The notes: a model not told the origin generated them from the letters alone. A stretch of DNA of 64,000 nucleotides from Piliocolobus tephrosceles (GCF_002776525.5 NC_045438.1:143508095-143572094), one strand, 5' to 3'. Counted from the first letter of the stretch, positions 45,811 through 57,505 are shown. Numbers and translations: made by a program.

Positions 45811-46104
45811 GAGATGGTTGGCTCACACCTGTAATCCCAGCACTTTGGGAGGCTGAGACAGGTGGATGGCCTGAGGTCAAGAGTTTGAGACCAGCCTGGC
45901 CAACATGGTGAAACCTTGTCTCTACTAAAAGTATAAAAGTTAGCCAGGTGTGGTGGTGGGCACCTGTAATCCCAGCTACTTGGGAGGCTGAGGCAGGAGA
46001 ATTGCTTGAACCCAGGGCTGGAGTGCAGTGAGCTGAGATTATGCCACTGCACTCCAGCCTGGGCAACAGAGTGAGACTCTGTTTCAAAAAAAAAAAAAAA
46101 AAAA
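45811..46104 (+). mobile_element. Alu element, 5' end rearranged
   Basis: Begins atypically ('gagatggttggctcacacctgtaatccc') and ends 'gactctgtttc' plus an A20 tail. The right arm has a short deletion ('cccagggctggagtgcagtgagctg'). Confidence 0.93.
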
Positions 46105-46389
46105 TTAATTAAAAGTAAATAAATAAATAATTATCGTCTTCTAGCATGAAATCAAAATTTTATTAGAAATGTATCTCTTAATGAGATGAATAAGGTTGAC
46201 TTTCTTTCAATGAGTTCATTTATCCATGGATGAATATTACTTTTGCTACAGTGAGACAGGAATTTGTAAAAATAATCTTATGTTTTATTTATATAGATGT
46301 AAGCACTAATAAGCCAAGTTCACATAAGAAAGTTAATGAGAATAAAAGAATTTTTTTATAGAGGTATCATTGAATTATTTGTGTTAAAT
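46105..46389. other. AT-rich sequence, no feature recognised
   Basis: Nothing assignable. Confidence 0.4.
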
Positions 46390-48260
46390 TGATATTTTTC
46401 TAGTTTATAATTTTTTCTATTGGTTCTTTTACTATACTTTTTATTTATCTTCTTAGTGATTGCCTTGGGGATTACAATTAACTTCTTAATTTATAGCAAT
46501 CTAGTTTAAATTAATACCACCTTAATGTCAAGAAAATATAAAAACCTTTATCCTCCATCGCTCCACTCATTTCCCTCTTCTTTGTGCTGTTATTGTCATA
46601 CAAATTACACCTTTATATGTTATATGCCCATCAACACAAATGTATAATTATTGTTTTATGCAGTTGTCTTTTAAATCAGATGAGGGAAAAGATTTACAAA
46701 CAAGAAATACCTTTGTACTGTCCTTTATGTTTACTTATGCAGTTACTTCTATGAGTGCTCTCTATTTTTTCTTGTGGCTTTAAGTTACTGTGCAGTGTCT
46801 TTTATGTCAACCTAAAGGACTGTCTTTAGCATTTCTTACAAGGCAAATCACTAGTAATACACTTCCTCAGGTTTTGTATATCTGGAAACGTATTTATTTC
46901 TCCTTCATTCTCGAAGGATAGTTTTACTGGGTATATAATTCTTAGTTGAGTTTTTTGTTTTTGTTTGTTTTTGTTTTTACTTTCAAGACTTTATATATGC
47001 TGTCCACTTTCTTCTGCCCTCTATGGTTTCTTTCGTTTTTAAAATTGATATATGGTAATTGTATATATTTTTGGGGTACATGTGATATTTTGATACATGT
47101 ATGGAATGTATACAAATCAGAGTAACTGGGGTATCCATCACTTCAAACATGTATCTTTTCTTTGTGCTGGGAACATTACAATTATTCTTTTCTAGCTATT
47201 TTGAAATACATAATAAATTAGTCAACTATAATTTCCCTACTGTACTGTCAAACACTAGAACATATTCCTTCTATATAACTACTTTTGTGCCCATTAACCA
47301 ACTTTTTTTCATCCCTTTGCCCTCTATTGCTTCTAATGAGAAATCACTTTTTAGTCTTATTGAAGATCCCTTATATGTGGTGAGTCACTTTTGTTTGGAT
47401 GAGATTCTCTTTGTTTTTGACTTTCCACTGTTTGATTATGATGTGTCTAGTTGTTAATTTCTTTGAGTTTATCCTACTAGAAATTCATTGAGATTCTTAG
47501 ATTTATAGATTAATCTTGTTATCAAATCTGGGAAGTTTGCAGCCAATATCTTCTGGGCTTCTTTAGGGAATTCATATTGTTTATTTTTCCTGTATATAGA
47601 CCATACTTTCTGGCTTCTTTGCATGTTTCATAATTTTTTGCTGAAAGCTGGACATTTAAAATTATATGGAAACTCTGGAAATCAGATTCTCCCTACTCTC
47701 CCAAGGTTTTTTGTTGCTATTCTTGTTGTTTGTTTAGTGACTTTTCTGAGATAGTTCTGTAAAGCCTATATTGTTTGTCATGTGTGGCCACTGAAATATT
47801 TGCTTGATTAGCTTAGTGGTACACTAATGATTGAACAGAAATTTCTTTAGATACCTGGGACCAATAAATCTTGCAATCTTTGCCAAGGGGTTCTATATGC
47901 CTACTAGGATACACTTTCAATGCTCAGTTAAGCACTTTACAACTCTGCCTTAGCCTTTACTTCCTGCTTCTGCAGACCCTTAAAGTTAGCCAGTGGTCAG
48001 ACCTTAGGGCCTTGCCAAGTATTTTCTGAGCATATACAGAGCTGTGGTTATGCACATAGCCCTATATAGGCTTAGCCTTCTAGATTCCCAGGAATATGCA
48101 GGAGCTTTTCTAAGTCTTCTATGGGCATCTCATTCCCAAGCTTTTTCTTTTAAGCTTTTTGGTTAGCCTATTGTTTGCCCCCAACTCTTATCCACTGTCT
48201 CAGGCAGCTGCAGTATTGACTATTTGCCTGTGATTATTTTCAACAAACATCCCCAAGGAA
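46390..48260 (-). mobile_element. Ancient L1-like LINE block, antisense
   Basis: 'gtgattgccttggggattacaattaacttc', 'cgtatttatttctccttcattctcgaaggatagttttactggg', 'ggtacatgtgatattttgatacatg' and 'tttttgctgaaagctggacatttaaaattatatgg' are familiar old mammalian LINE segments, probably several fragments of L1M age. The 118-codon plus-strand frame at 47101-47457 lies in it and is not a gene. Confidence 0.6.
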
Positions 48261-49544
48261 AAAACTGTTCACACTTGGCAACTCTAAATCAGGTTAAATA
48301 AAAACAGTCTTGTGAGTGAGGTCATCCAGAGAACCACCAGACAGGTCAAATAGTGACAATTTTGGGGGAATGGGACTTTCAAGAAGCTTTATCTCCATTC
48401 TGCAACCATTCCAATAGCTGCCAGGCTGTTGATTTTCACTGTGATTGCAGGCTGCTGATTTTCAAGGCTACCACAGAGATAAGGTGAAGTGTGTGGAAGT
48501 AGGTAAATTAAAATGCCATAAAACTCATTGTTCTATTGAAATTCAGCCATTTTTCTTAAATAAATGCTCCCTGGGTTGCTGTAAGCATTTGGTTAATTTT
48601 CAACCTTCTGAAAAAGTCGATACTGACCATTTTCCCAGTTTCTTATTGCTTTCATGGAGGAAAGTCTTTTTAAAGATCTTTATGTCACCATTTTCTCGAA
48701 TATCCAATGTAACTCTTTTAATTTTTTTGTCAATCATGTGTCAAATATCATGTAATAAATTATTTAAAAATATGTTTATTGATCTCATAGTATTAACTCC
48801 GTAAGAGTGGTTTCAGTTCCTTGAAAACAAATAACTAGAAAGTTTGTGATTTACCAAAGGATCAATTACTAGTCATTAAATAAAATTCTTTTTTTCAGTA
48901 ACAATATTTTATATTGTCTCTTATTTTGCCACCCAGTGACTTATGTGCTATCAAACAATCTTTCATCATAAGATTTAAGGTGCATGAAATGCATGCCTTT
49001 CTTTAAAAGTTGAGAAAGTTATACCTTCTCATCTGGCCGCCTTTGGTTGTCTTGGGTCTGGGGTCACATTCTGGGAGGGAGAATTGTAATTCTCCTTAAA
49101 CTCTCCCCACATCTCTCACAGACATGGAAGACTGTTTCTACCTTCTTAAAGTTTACTTTCCTGTGTGTCTTTTCTCCACCCCTTCTGTCACTTTCTGTAG
49201 CTCCCACACCAAGAAATTTGTCTTGAGGTTAAAAAAAGGGCAGGAGGGGCAGACTGTACAGTGATCCCTGAAAATGCTTTTAAAGTCAATGGTAGGGCCA
49301 CAGGAAAGGATTCCCATCTCAGTTAATGTTGCCAAACCCTGAGAGGTAAATTTCATTATCAGTAGCAGTTACAGGATTTCTTTATTGGAGAGGCTTTGTG
49401 ATTACATTCTGGTTGAGACAGAGGGTAAGGTCAGGGACTAGGGACTGGGTCTTGAAGTTGTGTTTGCAGTGATAGCACAATGTGTTAATATAGATTGTAT
49501 TTTAATTTGGGGCAACTTAGTGAGAAAGGGCTGAACTATCACTT
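48261..49544. other. No gene recognised
   Basis: A 119-codon frame at 48445-48804 has no recognisable domain. The left part may still be LINE-derived. Confidence 0.4.
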
Positions 49545-49680
49545 AACTCAGTAATTGATTATTATTATTCCATTTTACCGATTCAAAGTGAAATTATTAA
49601 CTCTAGTCAAAGAGCTAGATAGTAACAAAGCCAAGATTGTAACTCAGCCCTCTCAAATCCCAGAAACAGTGCCTTTATAT
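49545..49680 (-). repeat. MIR fragment
   Basis: 'attattattattccattttaccgattcaaagtgaaattattaac' and 'agctagatagtaacaaagccaagattgtaactcagc' match reverse MIR. Confidence 0.7.
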
Positions 49681-50127
49681 GCTTTTCTTTTTTTTTTTTT
49701 TTTTCTGTTTCTAGTTGCAAGCTAACCACTCCCAGCAATCATACCCTTAACCCACAGTTATGACCTTACCAACCATACCCAATGTGAGTCTTGCCATAGA
49801 ACTCTTGTTTACTGGGTTCTTATCCTTCTTTCATAAGTGGAAGGAATGGATTCCTTCAGTGGGCAATTACCCTCATTATATTTAGTGCCATTGAAGGAAA
49901 CTGTCCTGGCCTTTGGTCAGGCTTCCCCAGCACCTTCAGTAAGTGACTCTAAGTGTGGCTCCTACAGCCTAATGATGCACCTGAAACTGGGGAAGGCAGG
50001 CAGGAAGACTTCCAAAGGCTCTGGGAAGGTTTTCCCCCTGAGACAACCCTCATGAGATTGTACCCATGAGATTGGTACCTCTTCTTTGCAACATGAAAAC
50101 AGGAATACTATTAAAAAGCATATTCCG
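49681..50127. other. Unique sequence with a T18 tract
   Basis: T tract at about 49688-49705 without an attached Alu body. Confidence 0.45.
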
Positions 50128-50431
50128 GCCAGGTGCAGTGGCTCACGCCTGTAATCCCAGCACTTTGGGAGGCCGAGGCAGGCAGATCACTTGAGGTCAG
50201 AAGTTCAAAACCTGCCTGACCAACATAGTGAAACCCTGTCTCTACTAAAAGTACAAAAACAATTAGCTGGGCATGGTGGCCAGTAGAGTAGTAGTCCCAG
50301 CTACTCTACTCGGGAGACTGAGGCAGGAGAACCACTTGAACCCAGGAGGCGGAGGTTGCAGTGAGCCAAGGTCGAGCCACCGCACTCCAGCCTGAGCGAC
50401 AGAGCCAGACTCTGTTTCAAAAAGAAAAAAA
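50128..50431 (+). mobile_element. AluS-type element
   Basis: 'ggccaggtgcagtggctcacgcctgtaatccc' to 'cagactctgtttcaaaaagaaaaaaat'. A small insertion ('gtagagtagtagtcc...tactctactcgg') duplicates part of the right arm. Confidence 0.95.
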
Positions 50432-51845
50432 TATCATGTTCCTTTTGTCTCAACTCTTTAGACGTGGCATCTTACAGTTAGACAAATTTTTAGGTGCATC
50501 TTTACTGGCAAAATTACCCAAAGATAAGATTATTTCTGACTTCGTGGTTTTTTTCACCTTTTTCTTTCCTGATTCCTACCACTTCTCACAGTTTCAATTC
50601 CTCTCTCCTACTTTGTTCTCCTTTCTGTTTCGAACATTTTGCTCCTAATTGCTTCAGATTTTTCTCTCTGTTCAGAAGTTTGTATATCTGAAAATTAAGT
50701 TTTTTAAAACACTTTCTGAAGGAAGTGGGAAATTCTCCAGAAGCACAGAGAGAAGATTGTGAGGCTCTTCTGTTGGAATAAAAGCCCACGTTGGATGATG
50801 AAATTTTTCCACTAGCATGTCTTCCTCCTGTACATGCTTCACAGATGGTATTTTTTTAAAAAACAGCAAACTATGCAGAAATATTTTAAATTAATAAATA
50901 AATCATTGATTATTATGGCCTCAATTCTCATAACTCAATAATACTATATTGATTTTCATGTGTTCAACACAACACGTGCCTTGTCACTTATATATTTACT
51001 TAAATATTTTACACTGTACCTGAAATATAGTAGGTATTCATTATTATTCTCCAAATGAATGAACACATCAATGAGTGAGTAAATTTCCACAAAGCAAGGA
51101 CCAGACCTTTCATATCATTGTAATTCACAGACCTAGTAGGGCATAAAGTGGGCACCAACTGTTTGGAGTATAAGAGCTTTGCTATGTTCCTGTGTTTATG
51201 ATCTTGATGAAATTCTTTTGTTAAATTTAGCACAGGTTGTCACAAATCAGCATTTGATCAAAGTGGTTGCCTTATACTGGTTCATCTATACTTTTGTTCT
51301 CTTCCCCACATCCAATTATTGGAGCTGTTAGCCTCAATCACTGAAAAGCAAGATTCTTTCATTGTCGTTCCAGACTTACTCATTTCTTAGTGAAAACTAG
51401 TCTCTGGGACCTACATCTCCCTTAACTAAGCACTGAATTTCCCTATCCTTAGTCTTTCTTTTCTAGTATAGATTTGAAGGGGATCAGAATGTGTCCCCCA
51501 AAATATGCTACTTCAGCATAAGTACTATTTTGACCTATTTTTGAGAAAGAATCTTCTGCCCTTCTCCTTTCTGCTTTAAGTGCTATAAATTTCCACTTGT
51601 AAAGGTGTTTCATTCCCCATCTTGGGTGACTAAGTTTCATGGTCCTCTTCTTGATATGAGAGATGAGTCTGCGTAACAATCCTTAGCTATCATACATTCC
51701 TAGTTACCTTCCCACAATTTACCACTCTTAGGAGCCCATTCCCCTACTCTGCCTCCTTTGTCTAGTCACTTCTTCACAGTTTATTGCCCTTTGTTCAAAT
51801 TGTATATAAACTCAGCATTCTTTTAGACTTTACATAGATAAGAGA
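50432..51845. other. Unique AT-rich sequence, no feature recognised
   Basis: Only chance open frames on both strands. Confidence 0.45.
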
Positions 51846-52070
51846 TAGTATAGCCTGGTGTTTAAGAGTTTGGACTTTGGGATCAAATCTCAGTACCTCT
51901 ACCACTTACCAAATGTATGACCTCAGGAGGATCACTTCACCTCTTGGGCCTTAAAACTAAAATGGAGATAATAAATATGTATGTATCTTAGGGTTGATAT
52001 AGGAATTAAGTGAATCAAGGCACTTAGAACTGTCGCTGGCACTCTGTAAGTGTTAGCAATTACTTACATT
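51846..52070 (+). repeat. MIR SINE
   Basis: 'agtatagcctggtgtttaagagtttggactttggg', 'accacttaccaaatgtatgacctc' and 'cacttagaactgtcgctggcactctgtaag' are near full-length forward MIR. Confidence 0.9.
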
Positions 52071-52514
52071 TTTTTATTTGCTCATTTTGTACACTCATAT
52101 CAACATAATCATACTAATAATTTTCTGAGACTTTTCAAAGTCAATATTATGTTTTTGAAACTCATCCATATTGATGCATACATCTGTAATTTATTAGTTT
52201 TTCTCTATAGTTAACACATCATGCATGTATGTCATATCTCCCTAAGGTAATTGTAAACTTTGGAGAGCAAGAACCATGTTTTCTATTCTCTGTGCTTTCA
52301 AGAAGTTCATGGTGGCATTTGTGATTTGTTCTTTGAGATGGTTAGCTGTGTTTCTGAGACATCTAAATTGGAGAAGAGGAGACTGAGGGGAACTTCCTAA
52401 AGGTTATTGAGGTTTTATATGGAGCATGGTGACTTCTCATTCTCTATCCCCATTGAGGCTTCAATTAGGTAAATATCCTAAGCTTCCCTGTGAGAGATTT
52501 AGGTGTATAATTGT

Positions 52515-53100
52515 AACTGGGTACCATGTGCTGTGTCAGCTCCTTAACATAATTTATCCTACTTAATCCTCAAAACAAACCAAATGAGAAAGTATATTAA
52601 TTTTCTAGGACTGCTGTAACGAAGTACCACAAACTGGGTGGCTTAAGCAACAGAAACTTACTGCATCACAGTTGTGGAGGCTAGAAGTCCAAGGTCAAGG
52701 CATTGGCAGGATGGGTTCTTCTGAGGGAGGTGAGGGAGAATCTCTTGTAGACCTCTCCCCTAGCTCTTGGTGGTTTACTGGCAATCTTTGGTGTTCCTTG
52801 GCTTATGGATCTCTGCCTTCATCTTCACATGCTATCCTCCCTGTGTGTATGTCTTTGTCTACCTCTCTCCTTTTTAAGAGGAAGTAAGTCATATTGGATT
52901 AAGGACCTATCCTCCTCCAACATGATATGAGTTTATCTTAACTAATTATATCTTCAATGGTGCTATTTCTAAATAAGGTCACATTCTGAGGTACTGAGGG
53001 TTAGGACTTCAACATATGAATTCAATAGGGGTGACACAATTCCACCCAGTTAAAATAATAAAATAGGCCTAGAGAGGTTATGCTAACTTTTTGAAGTGGA
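52515..53100 (-). repeat. MIR SINE split by an LTR
   Basis: 52515-52590 ('gtaccatgtgctgtgtcagctccttaacataatttatcctacttaatcctc') and 53055-53100 ('aataggcctagagaggttatgctaac') are consecutive parts of a reverse MIR. The reverse LTR at 52592-53050 lies between. Confidence 0.75.
52592..53050 (-). mobile_element. MLT1-like MaLR LTR, reverse
   Basis: 'tattaattttctaggactgctgtaacgaagtaccacaaactgggtggcttaagcaacag', 'agtcatattggattaaggacc' and 'ggtcacattctgaggtactgagggttaggacttcaacatatgaattc' follow the reverse LTR. An open frame at 52672-52887 lies inside it. Confidence 0.82.
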
Positions 53101-53173
53101 ATGGCTGAGAGCCCCCAGGTTCACATGGTAACCAGGTAGTTCTGAGGTGGGAGGTGAGGGAGGTAGTGCCGGT
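53098..53173 (+). repeat. Local duplicated segment, copy A
   Basis: Shares 'ggtaaccaggtag', 'tctgaggtggga' and 'gtgagggaggtagtgc' in order with 57279-57359. I do not recognise it as a repeat family. Confidence 0.7.
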
Positions 53174-53249
53174 CCCCAAGAGCCACAGGGATGCTGCAGT
53201 GACCCGGACTGTGTGCAGTCACTCCCATAAAGTTGTCCAGACAAGAGGT

Positions 53250-53420
53250 AACAGAGTGAGCTCTGGAGTTAGTCAAATCTGCCACTCACTGGCGGCCTGA
53301 TCTTAGGAAAGTTTTTCAAGCTCTCAGAGCCTCCATTGCTTCATTGTAAAATGGGATAATAGCATCAACCTCACGAAGTTGTGGAGATTAAACGACATGG
53401 GACAGTAGTTGAGAAATGTG
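53250..53420 (+). repeat. MIR SINE
   Basis: 'gagctctggagttagtcaaatctgccactcactggcggcctgatcttagg' and 'tgtaaaatgggataatagcatcaacctcacgaagttgtggagattaaac'. Confidence 0.82.
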
Positions 53421-53659
53421 GTGATTATCAAAATGGACATCCATCCTCTTATCCCAGCCACACAAAAGAGAGCTCTAGTCCACATCCAAATTTCCTACAC
53501 CTTGGCCCATTTTAATTAATTTAATTTATGTAACTAAGTGCAACCCTTGGCCAGAAACATCTTTCAAGTGGGGACCATGGTAGAGGGTGGTAGAAGGGTC
53601 AGAAAGGGGAGATGCAAAGGAGAGCTAGAGAAAAGGATAACTCCAGCTCTCTGCCTCTC

Positions 53660-53870
53660 AGTGTGTCTCAAGGTGGGCATTATTGGTATTTGGAGGGGGA
53701 CAGTTCTTCCTGTAGAGCCACTGTTCCATGCATTACAGTAAGGTTGACATCCCTGGGCCCCTGAGTGCTAAGACATTAAATACCAGTAATAACCCCCAGT
53801 CATTGTGCCACCCAAAACACCCCAGACATTTCCAAGCTCTCCTCTAAGAATGGTTCCAGCCCTGATTGAC
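53660..53870. mobile_element. MER20-like hAT MITE
   Basis: 'tctcaaggtgggcattattggtatttgg', 'ccatgcattacagtaaggttgacatccctgggccc' and 'aataccagtaataacccccagtcattgtg' match the MER20-type order, diverged. Confidence 0.6.
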
Positions 53871-54857
53871 AACAGTTGGTGATCCCAGCAGGACCCAAGC
53901 TGTACATTGTCTTTGGGAACTGCTGCAGCCACCAATGCAGGGATGAACTGACTGTTGCTGCTCACTTAACCCTCAGTGTCTGATTCCTGAATTCCTCTGG
54001 GGTGATCCCTTCTCACTGCTGGATTTCTCCAACCTTGTTGTCCATAGTCTCTTCTAGGAGAAAATGGTGCAATTTCAAGGTTGCAGTTACAGGAGGAGGG
54101 GACAGTTTCTCTAAGGTAACACTGGGAGTATCTTCAAAACCATGCAGTAAATAAAGTGCCAAAAATAAACACCTTGGATCAACAGCTCCTCACTGTCATC
54201 TCCATTTGCATTTTCTAAGCTTCTGGCCACCTAAGAGATCTTACAACACAATGGAGTGGTCTGGGAAACCCCAAAATGAAGTCTCAGTATTACTCAGAGA
54301 GATGTGTGTTTGTTTGTGCAGCCATACAGAATTTGGCACATGTTGGGTAGCTTGGTATGGTGATGCCAGCCAATGGTGCTCATGTAGAAGCTCAGTGGTT
54401 ACTCATCCCTTTGGGAGGACTGCTTTTTGAGTTACATTTTCTTCTTTCTCCTTTAGTGATACAGTCTGAAGTATCAAACTGAGTAAATATCGTGAAATGT
54501 AAGATGTTTGACCAAAACCAGTTATCTATTCATTGACTATAGATTTAATTGAGCCACAGAAAGCCTAGATATGGTTCAATTTGGTTTAAATGCTGTAAAG
54601 TTTCCAATCCTTAAAATGCAAGAGGTTTGGGGAAAAAAAAAAAGGAAAGAAAAATGCAACTATTACTGAGCAAAATAAAAGCTCTGTCCTCTAAATGCCT
54701 GTTTTGGTTTAACATAGTGGCTTGCTTTACTTTCAGATAAATTGTCATTGAAGCAAAACCAAGATATGAGAAATGTGAACTCCCTCTTTCAACACAACCC
54801 ATTGTGTTCAAATTCATAAGCAAGAAAGTTAAGCGCCCACCTTCCTCTTTAAGGAAA
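53871..54857. other. Unique sequence upstream of the candidate promoter
   Basis: No repeat recognised, apart from A-rich 54632-54650. Confidence 0.45.
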
Positions 54858-54865
54858 TATAAAAG
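54858..54865 (+). promoter_or_regulatory. Candidate TATA box (TATAAAAG)
   Basis: A consensus TATA box 30 bp upstream of an initiator-like TTCACT (A at 54888). It directly precedes a GC-richer open frame ending in a good splice donor. It is isolated from any repeat. Prediction only. Confidence 0.4.
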
Positions 54866-55027
54866 TTGTTGCTTTGAAATAGAATTCACTGCATTCAGAC
54901 TTTGAGTGATAACTGTATTCACATCCAACGGTATCTGCAGCCCCCTTTCAAAAACTTCTTTCTCCTCAGTGGTGAGAATTACCCCACCTGGGATTCACTC
55001 TTCAAAAGGCTCAAGAAGCCTATTCAT

Positions 55028-55241
55028 ATGAATGAAACTGCTTTCTTCAGGGCAGATGCGGAAGCTGCCCTCCAGAGGGCTTGGGCAACCCGAGGAAAGG
55101 AAATCACCTCGGTCGGCAGTGTGGCTGCTGAGACTGCCGGGGGCTGCTGCCTGCTGCCTCTCGTGCCTGTCCTCTCCAAGATGCAGTTTTTTGATGCTGA
55201 GGAGCTCCTGGTCGATGAAGAGGATGATGTTTTTGGTGAAG
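55028..55241 (+). CDS. Candidate alternative first coding exon, gene unidentified
   Basis: An open frame from ATG 55028 (MNETAFF...) contains a second in-frame ATG at 55181 in a fair Kozak context (AAG before ATG). The second would encode MQFFDAEELLVDEEDDVFGE, an acidic N-terminus. AAG|GTAAAC at 55239-55247 is a good 5' splice site (donor GT at 55242-55243), leaving phase 1. The segment is more GC- and CpG-rich than its surroundings and is repeat-free. It starts 140 bp after an initiator-like site and a TATA box. I do not recognise the protein. No acceptor-bounded downstream exon is evident before 64000, so the gene would continue to the right. It could also be a chance frame, since the opposite strand is open too (55024-55473). 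Confidence 0.3.
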
Positions 55242-55670
55242 GTAAACGCATCTTTCTGGCAGGAGCCTCTCTAGCCTGCTTTGCTTTGTTTTGACACCAC
55301 TGGACACTTTTGCCCAACTTGAGCAAGGACTTGAGTATTTTGAAATGATAAAAATGAAGCATTCTGAGTGAGATAGTAGCTGCAGATATCAGCTTAGGCA
55401 CTGAAGGAATACACAAGGCAAGGAGTGGGACAAGGAGTTGAGTCATTCCTGCAAATACATTTTTTAAAGACATTACTAAAATAAAGGTTTAGTTTAGGCT
55501 GGAAAATATTACTAAATTTTTTGCCTTGTCTCTCTTCTGTTCTATCTCTAGTCTAACACCTTAAGGAAAGCCTGTCACAGTGGTTTAAGCATAGCAGGGC
55601 TGCTAAGGTAGAAGCTGAACAAATGGACCAGGAGTGGTTTTCCATGGTACCATGTTGCTTTGATTTGCAC
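55242..55670. other. Sequence after the candidate splice donor, nothing recognised
   Basis: Would be intron if the exon call is right. Confidence 0.35.
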
Positions 55671-55779
55671 TCCTTCCTTCCCTCCTTCCTTCCTTCCTTC
55701 CTTCCTTCCTTCCTTCCTTCCTTCCTTCCTTCCTTCCTTCCTTCCTTCCTTCCCTCCCTCCCTCCCTCCCTCCCTTCTT

Positions 55780-55836
<57 letters not shown>

Positions 55837-55850
55837 CTTTCTCTCTTTTT
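55671..55850. repeat. Compound microsatellite (CCTT)n-(CCCT)n-(CT)n
   Basis: About 20 TTCC units (55672-55752), six CCC runs spaced by T (55752-55774), then (TC)n to about 55832. It abuts the T-rich end of the reverse Alu, so it probably grew from the Alu tail. Open frames of Ser/Leu/Pro repeats here are artefacts. The six C3 runs give a G4 motif on the minus strand. Confidence 0.95.
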
Positions 55851-55852
55851 TT

Positions 55853-56125
55853 CGTTTTTTGAGACAGAGTCGCTCTGTTGCCCAGGCTGGAGTGCAGTGG
55901 TGCAATCTCAGCTCACCGCAACCTCAGTCTCCCGGGTTCAAGTCATTCCGAAGTAGCTGGGACTATAGGCATCTGCCACCGTGCCCAGCTAATTTTTGTA
56001 TTTTTAGTAGAGACAGAATTTTGCCACGTTGGCCAGGCTGATCTTGAACTCCTGACTTCAGGTGATCCATCCCCCTTGGTACCCCAAAGTGCTGGGATTA
56101 CAGGCATGAGCTACCATGCCCAGCC
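55853..56125 (-). mobile_element. AluS-type element
   Basis: 'gagacagagtcgctctgttgcccaggctggagtgcagtgg' to 'gcatgagctaccatgcccagcc'. Confidence 0.95.
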
Positions 56126-57278
56126 TGAGTCCTTCTCTCTTACTCTTTCTCACACATACTTGGCACTCTAACCCTCCATTCCCTTTTCCCATTTTCTTTT
56201 TTCCCAAGTTGGGATACTGGAGTCCTGGTAGCTTCCAACCCCCATTGGCACTGCTCAGTTTTCTGTTCTCATCTCACTGCTCTTCCATGACTTGACCTGT
56301 CCACTAGAATTTAACTTAAAGGTTGCGATTTTAAAGGGATGATCTAATTATGGACGGATGTTTTGTTCAAGTGCTGCCTATGAGACTGGGCCATAGGCAA
56401 AAGCTTTTCTAGAATTTGGAGCCGCCAAAATAAAGGAAATTTGGACTCAAGAATCTCATGAATTTGGTTACTTTCCTCAAGAAACTATGTCTAGTAATTT
56501 TTTTGAAAACTCTATTCAGTAATTTTTTAAAAGGAGCAGTAGTAAGGTTTTTGTGTATGTGTAATTACCCAAGCAATACAAGTTCGTTGAAGAAAAATTA
56601 CAGTGTCGCAAAGAATCCCTTGTAATCTAGTCATGTAGAATGTAATCATTGTTAATATTTTGATGTTGTCTTTCTGCTATGTTGTTCTAGCTACAGAAAT
56701 ATTTAAAATCATAAGTTGGGTTTTTATCACAACTTAAATCAGTTTGAAGAATATCTACTGAACTTCGCTGCTGTTTACCAAATTATGATTCTGTATCATT
56801 CTGTTGTGTTACTTTGATGGCAGGCATTTAGAACCACCAATACCTTGAAGTTTGATCTTAGGCCCCATTCTTCAGCTTTCATTTCTTAAAGATGTTTCCT
56901 CTTTAAGCAAACACCTTAAAGAGAAAATTTGTGCTAAGATACTAACTCCTTTTAGGATCTGAAAAATGGTCACAACTATGAAGATAAGCGTAGAACGGAA
57001 AAATTGGCAATCATTCACCCACACCTCCCTCCAGGAGTGGCATTCCAAAACGCCCAGCCCACATTTCTTTGCCTACAGGAATTTTGCTCTTTTACATCTG
57101 GCTATGATGCTTAAGAGCGCCCTCTATAGGCTGATGCCCTGCACTCTGGATTAGGAATGGCCCCATTCTGAAGGGAAGCCTTAAGACCAAGCAGGGCTGG
57201 ATGAACCTGTGTGTTCTCTCTCCTGAGCATTCATCATTTCCAAGGTGATTATTGTAACCTCAATAACCATGTTGTTGT
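56126..57278. other. No gene; 56560-56740 possible degraded L1
   Basis: 'gaatgtaatcattgttaatattttgatgttgtctttctgctatg' is reminiscent of an antisense L1M 3' region. The rest appears unique. Confidence 0.4.
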
Positions 57279-57359
57279 GGAATGGCTGGGGTCCCCAGGT
57301 TCCAGGTAGCTAGGTAACCAGGTAGCTCTGAGGTGGGAAGTGAGGGAGGTAGTGCAGGT
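57279..57359 (+). repeat. Local duplicated segment, copy B
   Basis: Partner of 53098-53173. It begins 'ggaatggctg', shares 'ccccaggttc' and then runs closely matched through 'gggaggtagtgc'. A few bases are inserted after 'ggttc'. Confidence 0.7.
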
Positions 57360-57505
57360 TGATGAGTTGGGAGTCAAACGAGATTCAGACTCAAATTCTG
57401 GTTCTGCCTCGTGGTACCCATACAAGCTAACTTTGATCTCCTCAATGGTGAAGTGGGACAGTAATACCTATCGGCTGTACAGATTGTCTTCATAGTAGAT
57501 TCATA
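57360..57505 (+). repeat. MIR SINE, diverged
   Basis: 'gagtcaaacgagattcagactcaaattctggttctgcc' and 'ctcaatggtgaagtgggacagtaatacc' fit forward MIR. Confidence 0.65.

Noticed and set aside
54902..55027. Upstream extension of the candidate exon's frame
   Set aside because: The frame is open but begins with TTG, not ATG. The first real ATG is 55028, so the extension is treated as 5' untranslated.
55623..55956. Open frames rich in Leu-Pro-Ser or Arg-Glu repeats on both strands
   Set aside because: Translation of the (CCTT)n/(CT)n microsatellite and the adjoining Alu.
53098..57359. CRISPR-like or satellite array
   Set aside because: Only two copies and no regular spacing. This is a primate nuclear window without prokaryotic features.
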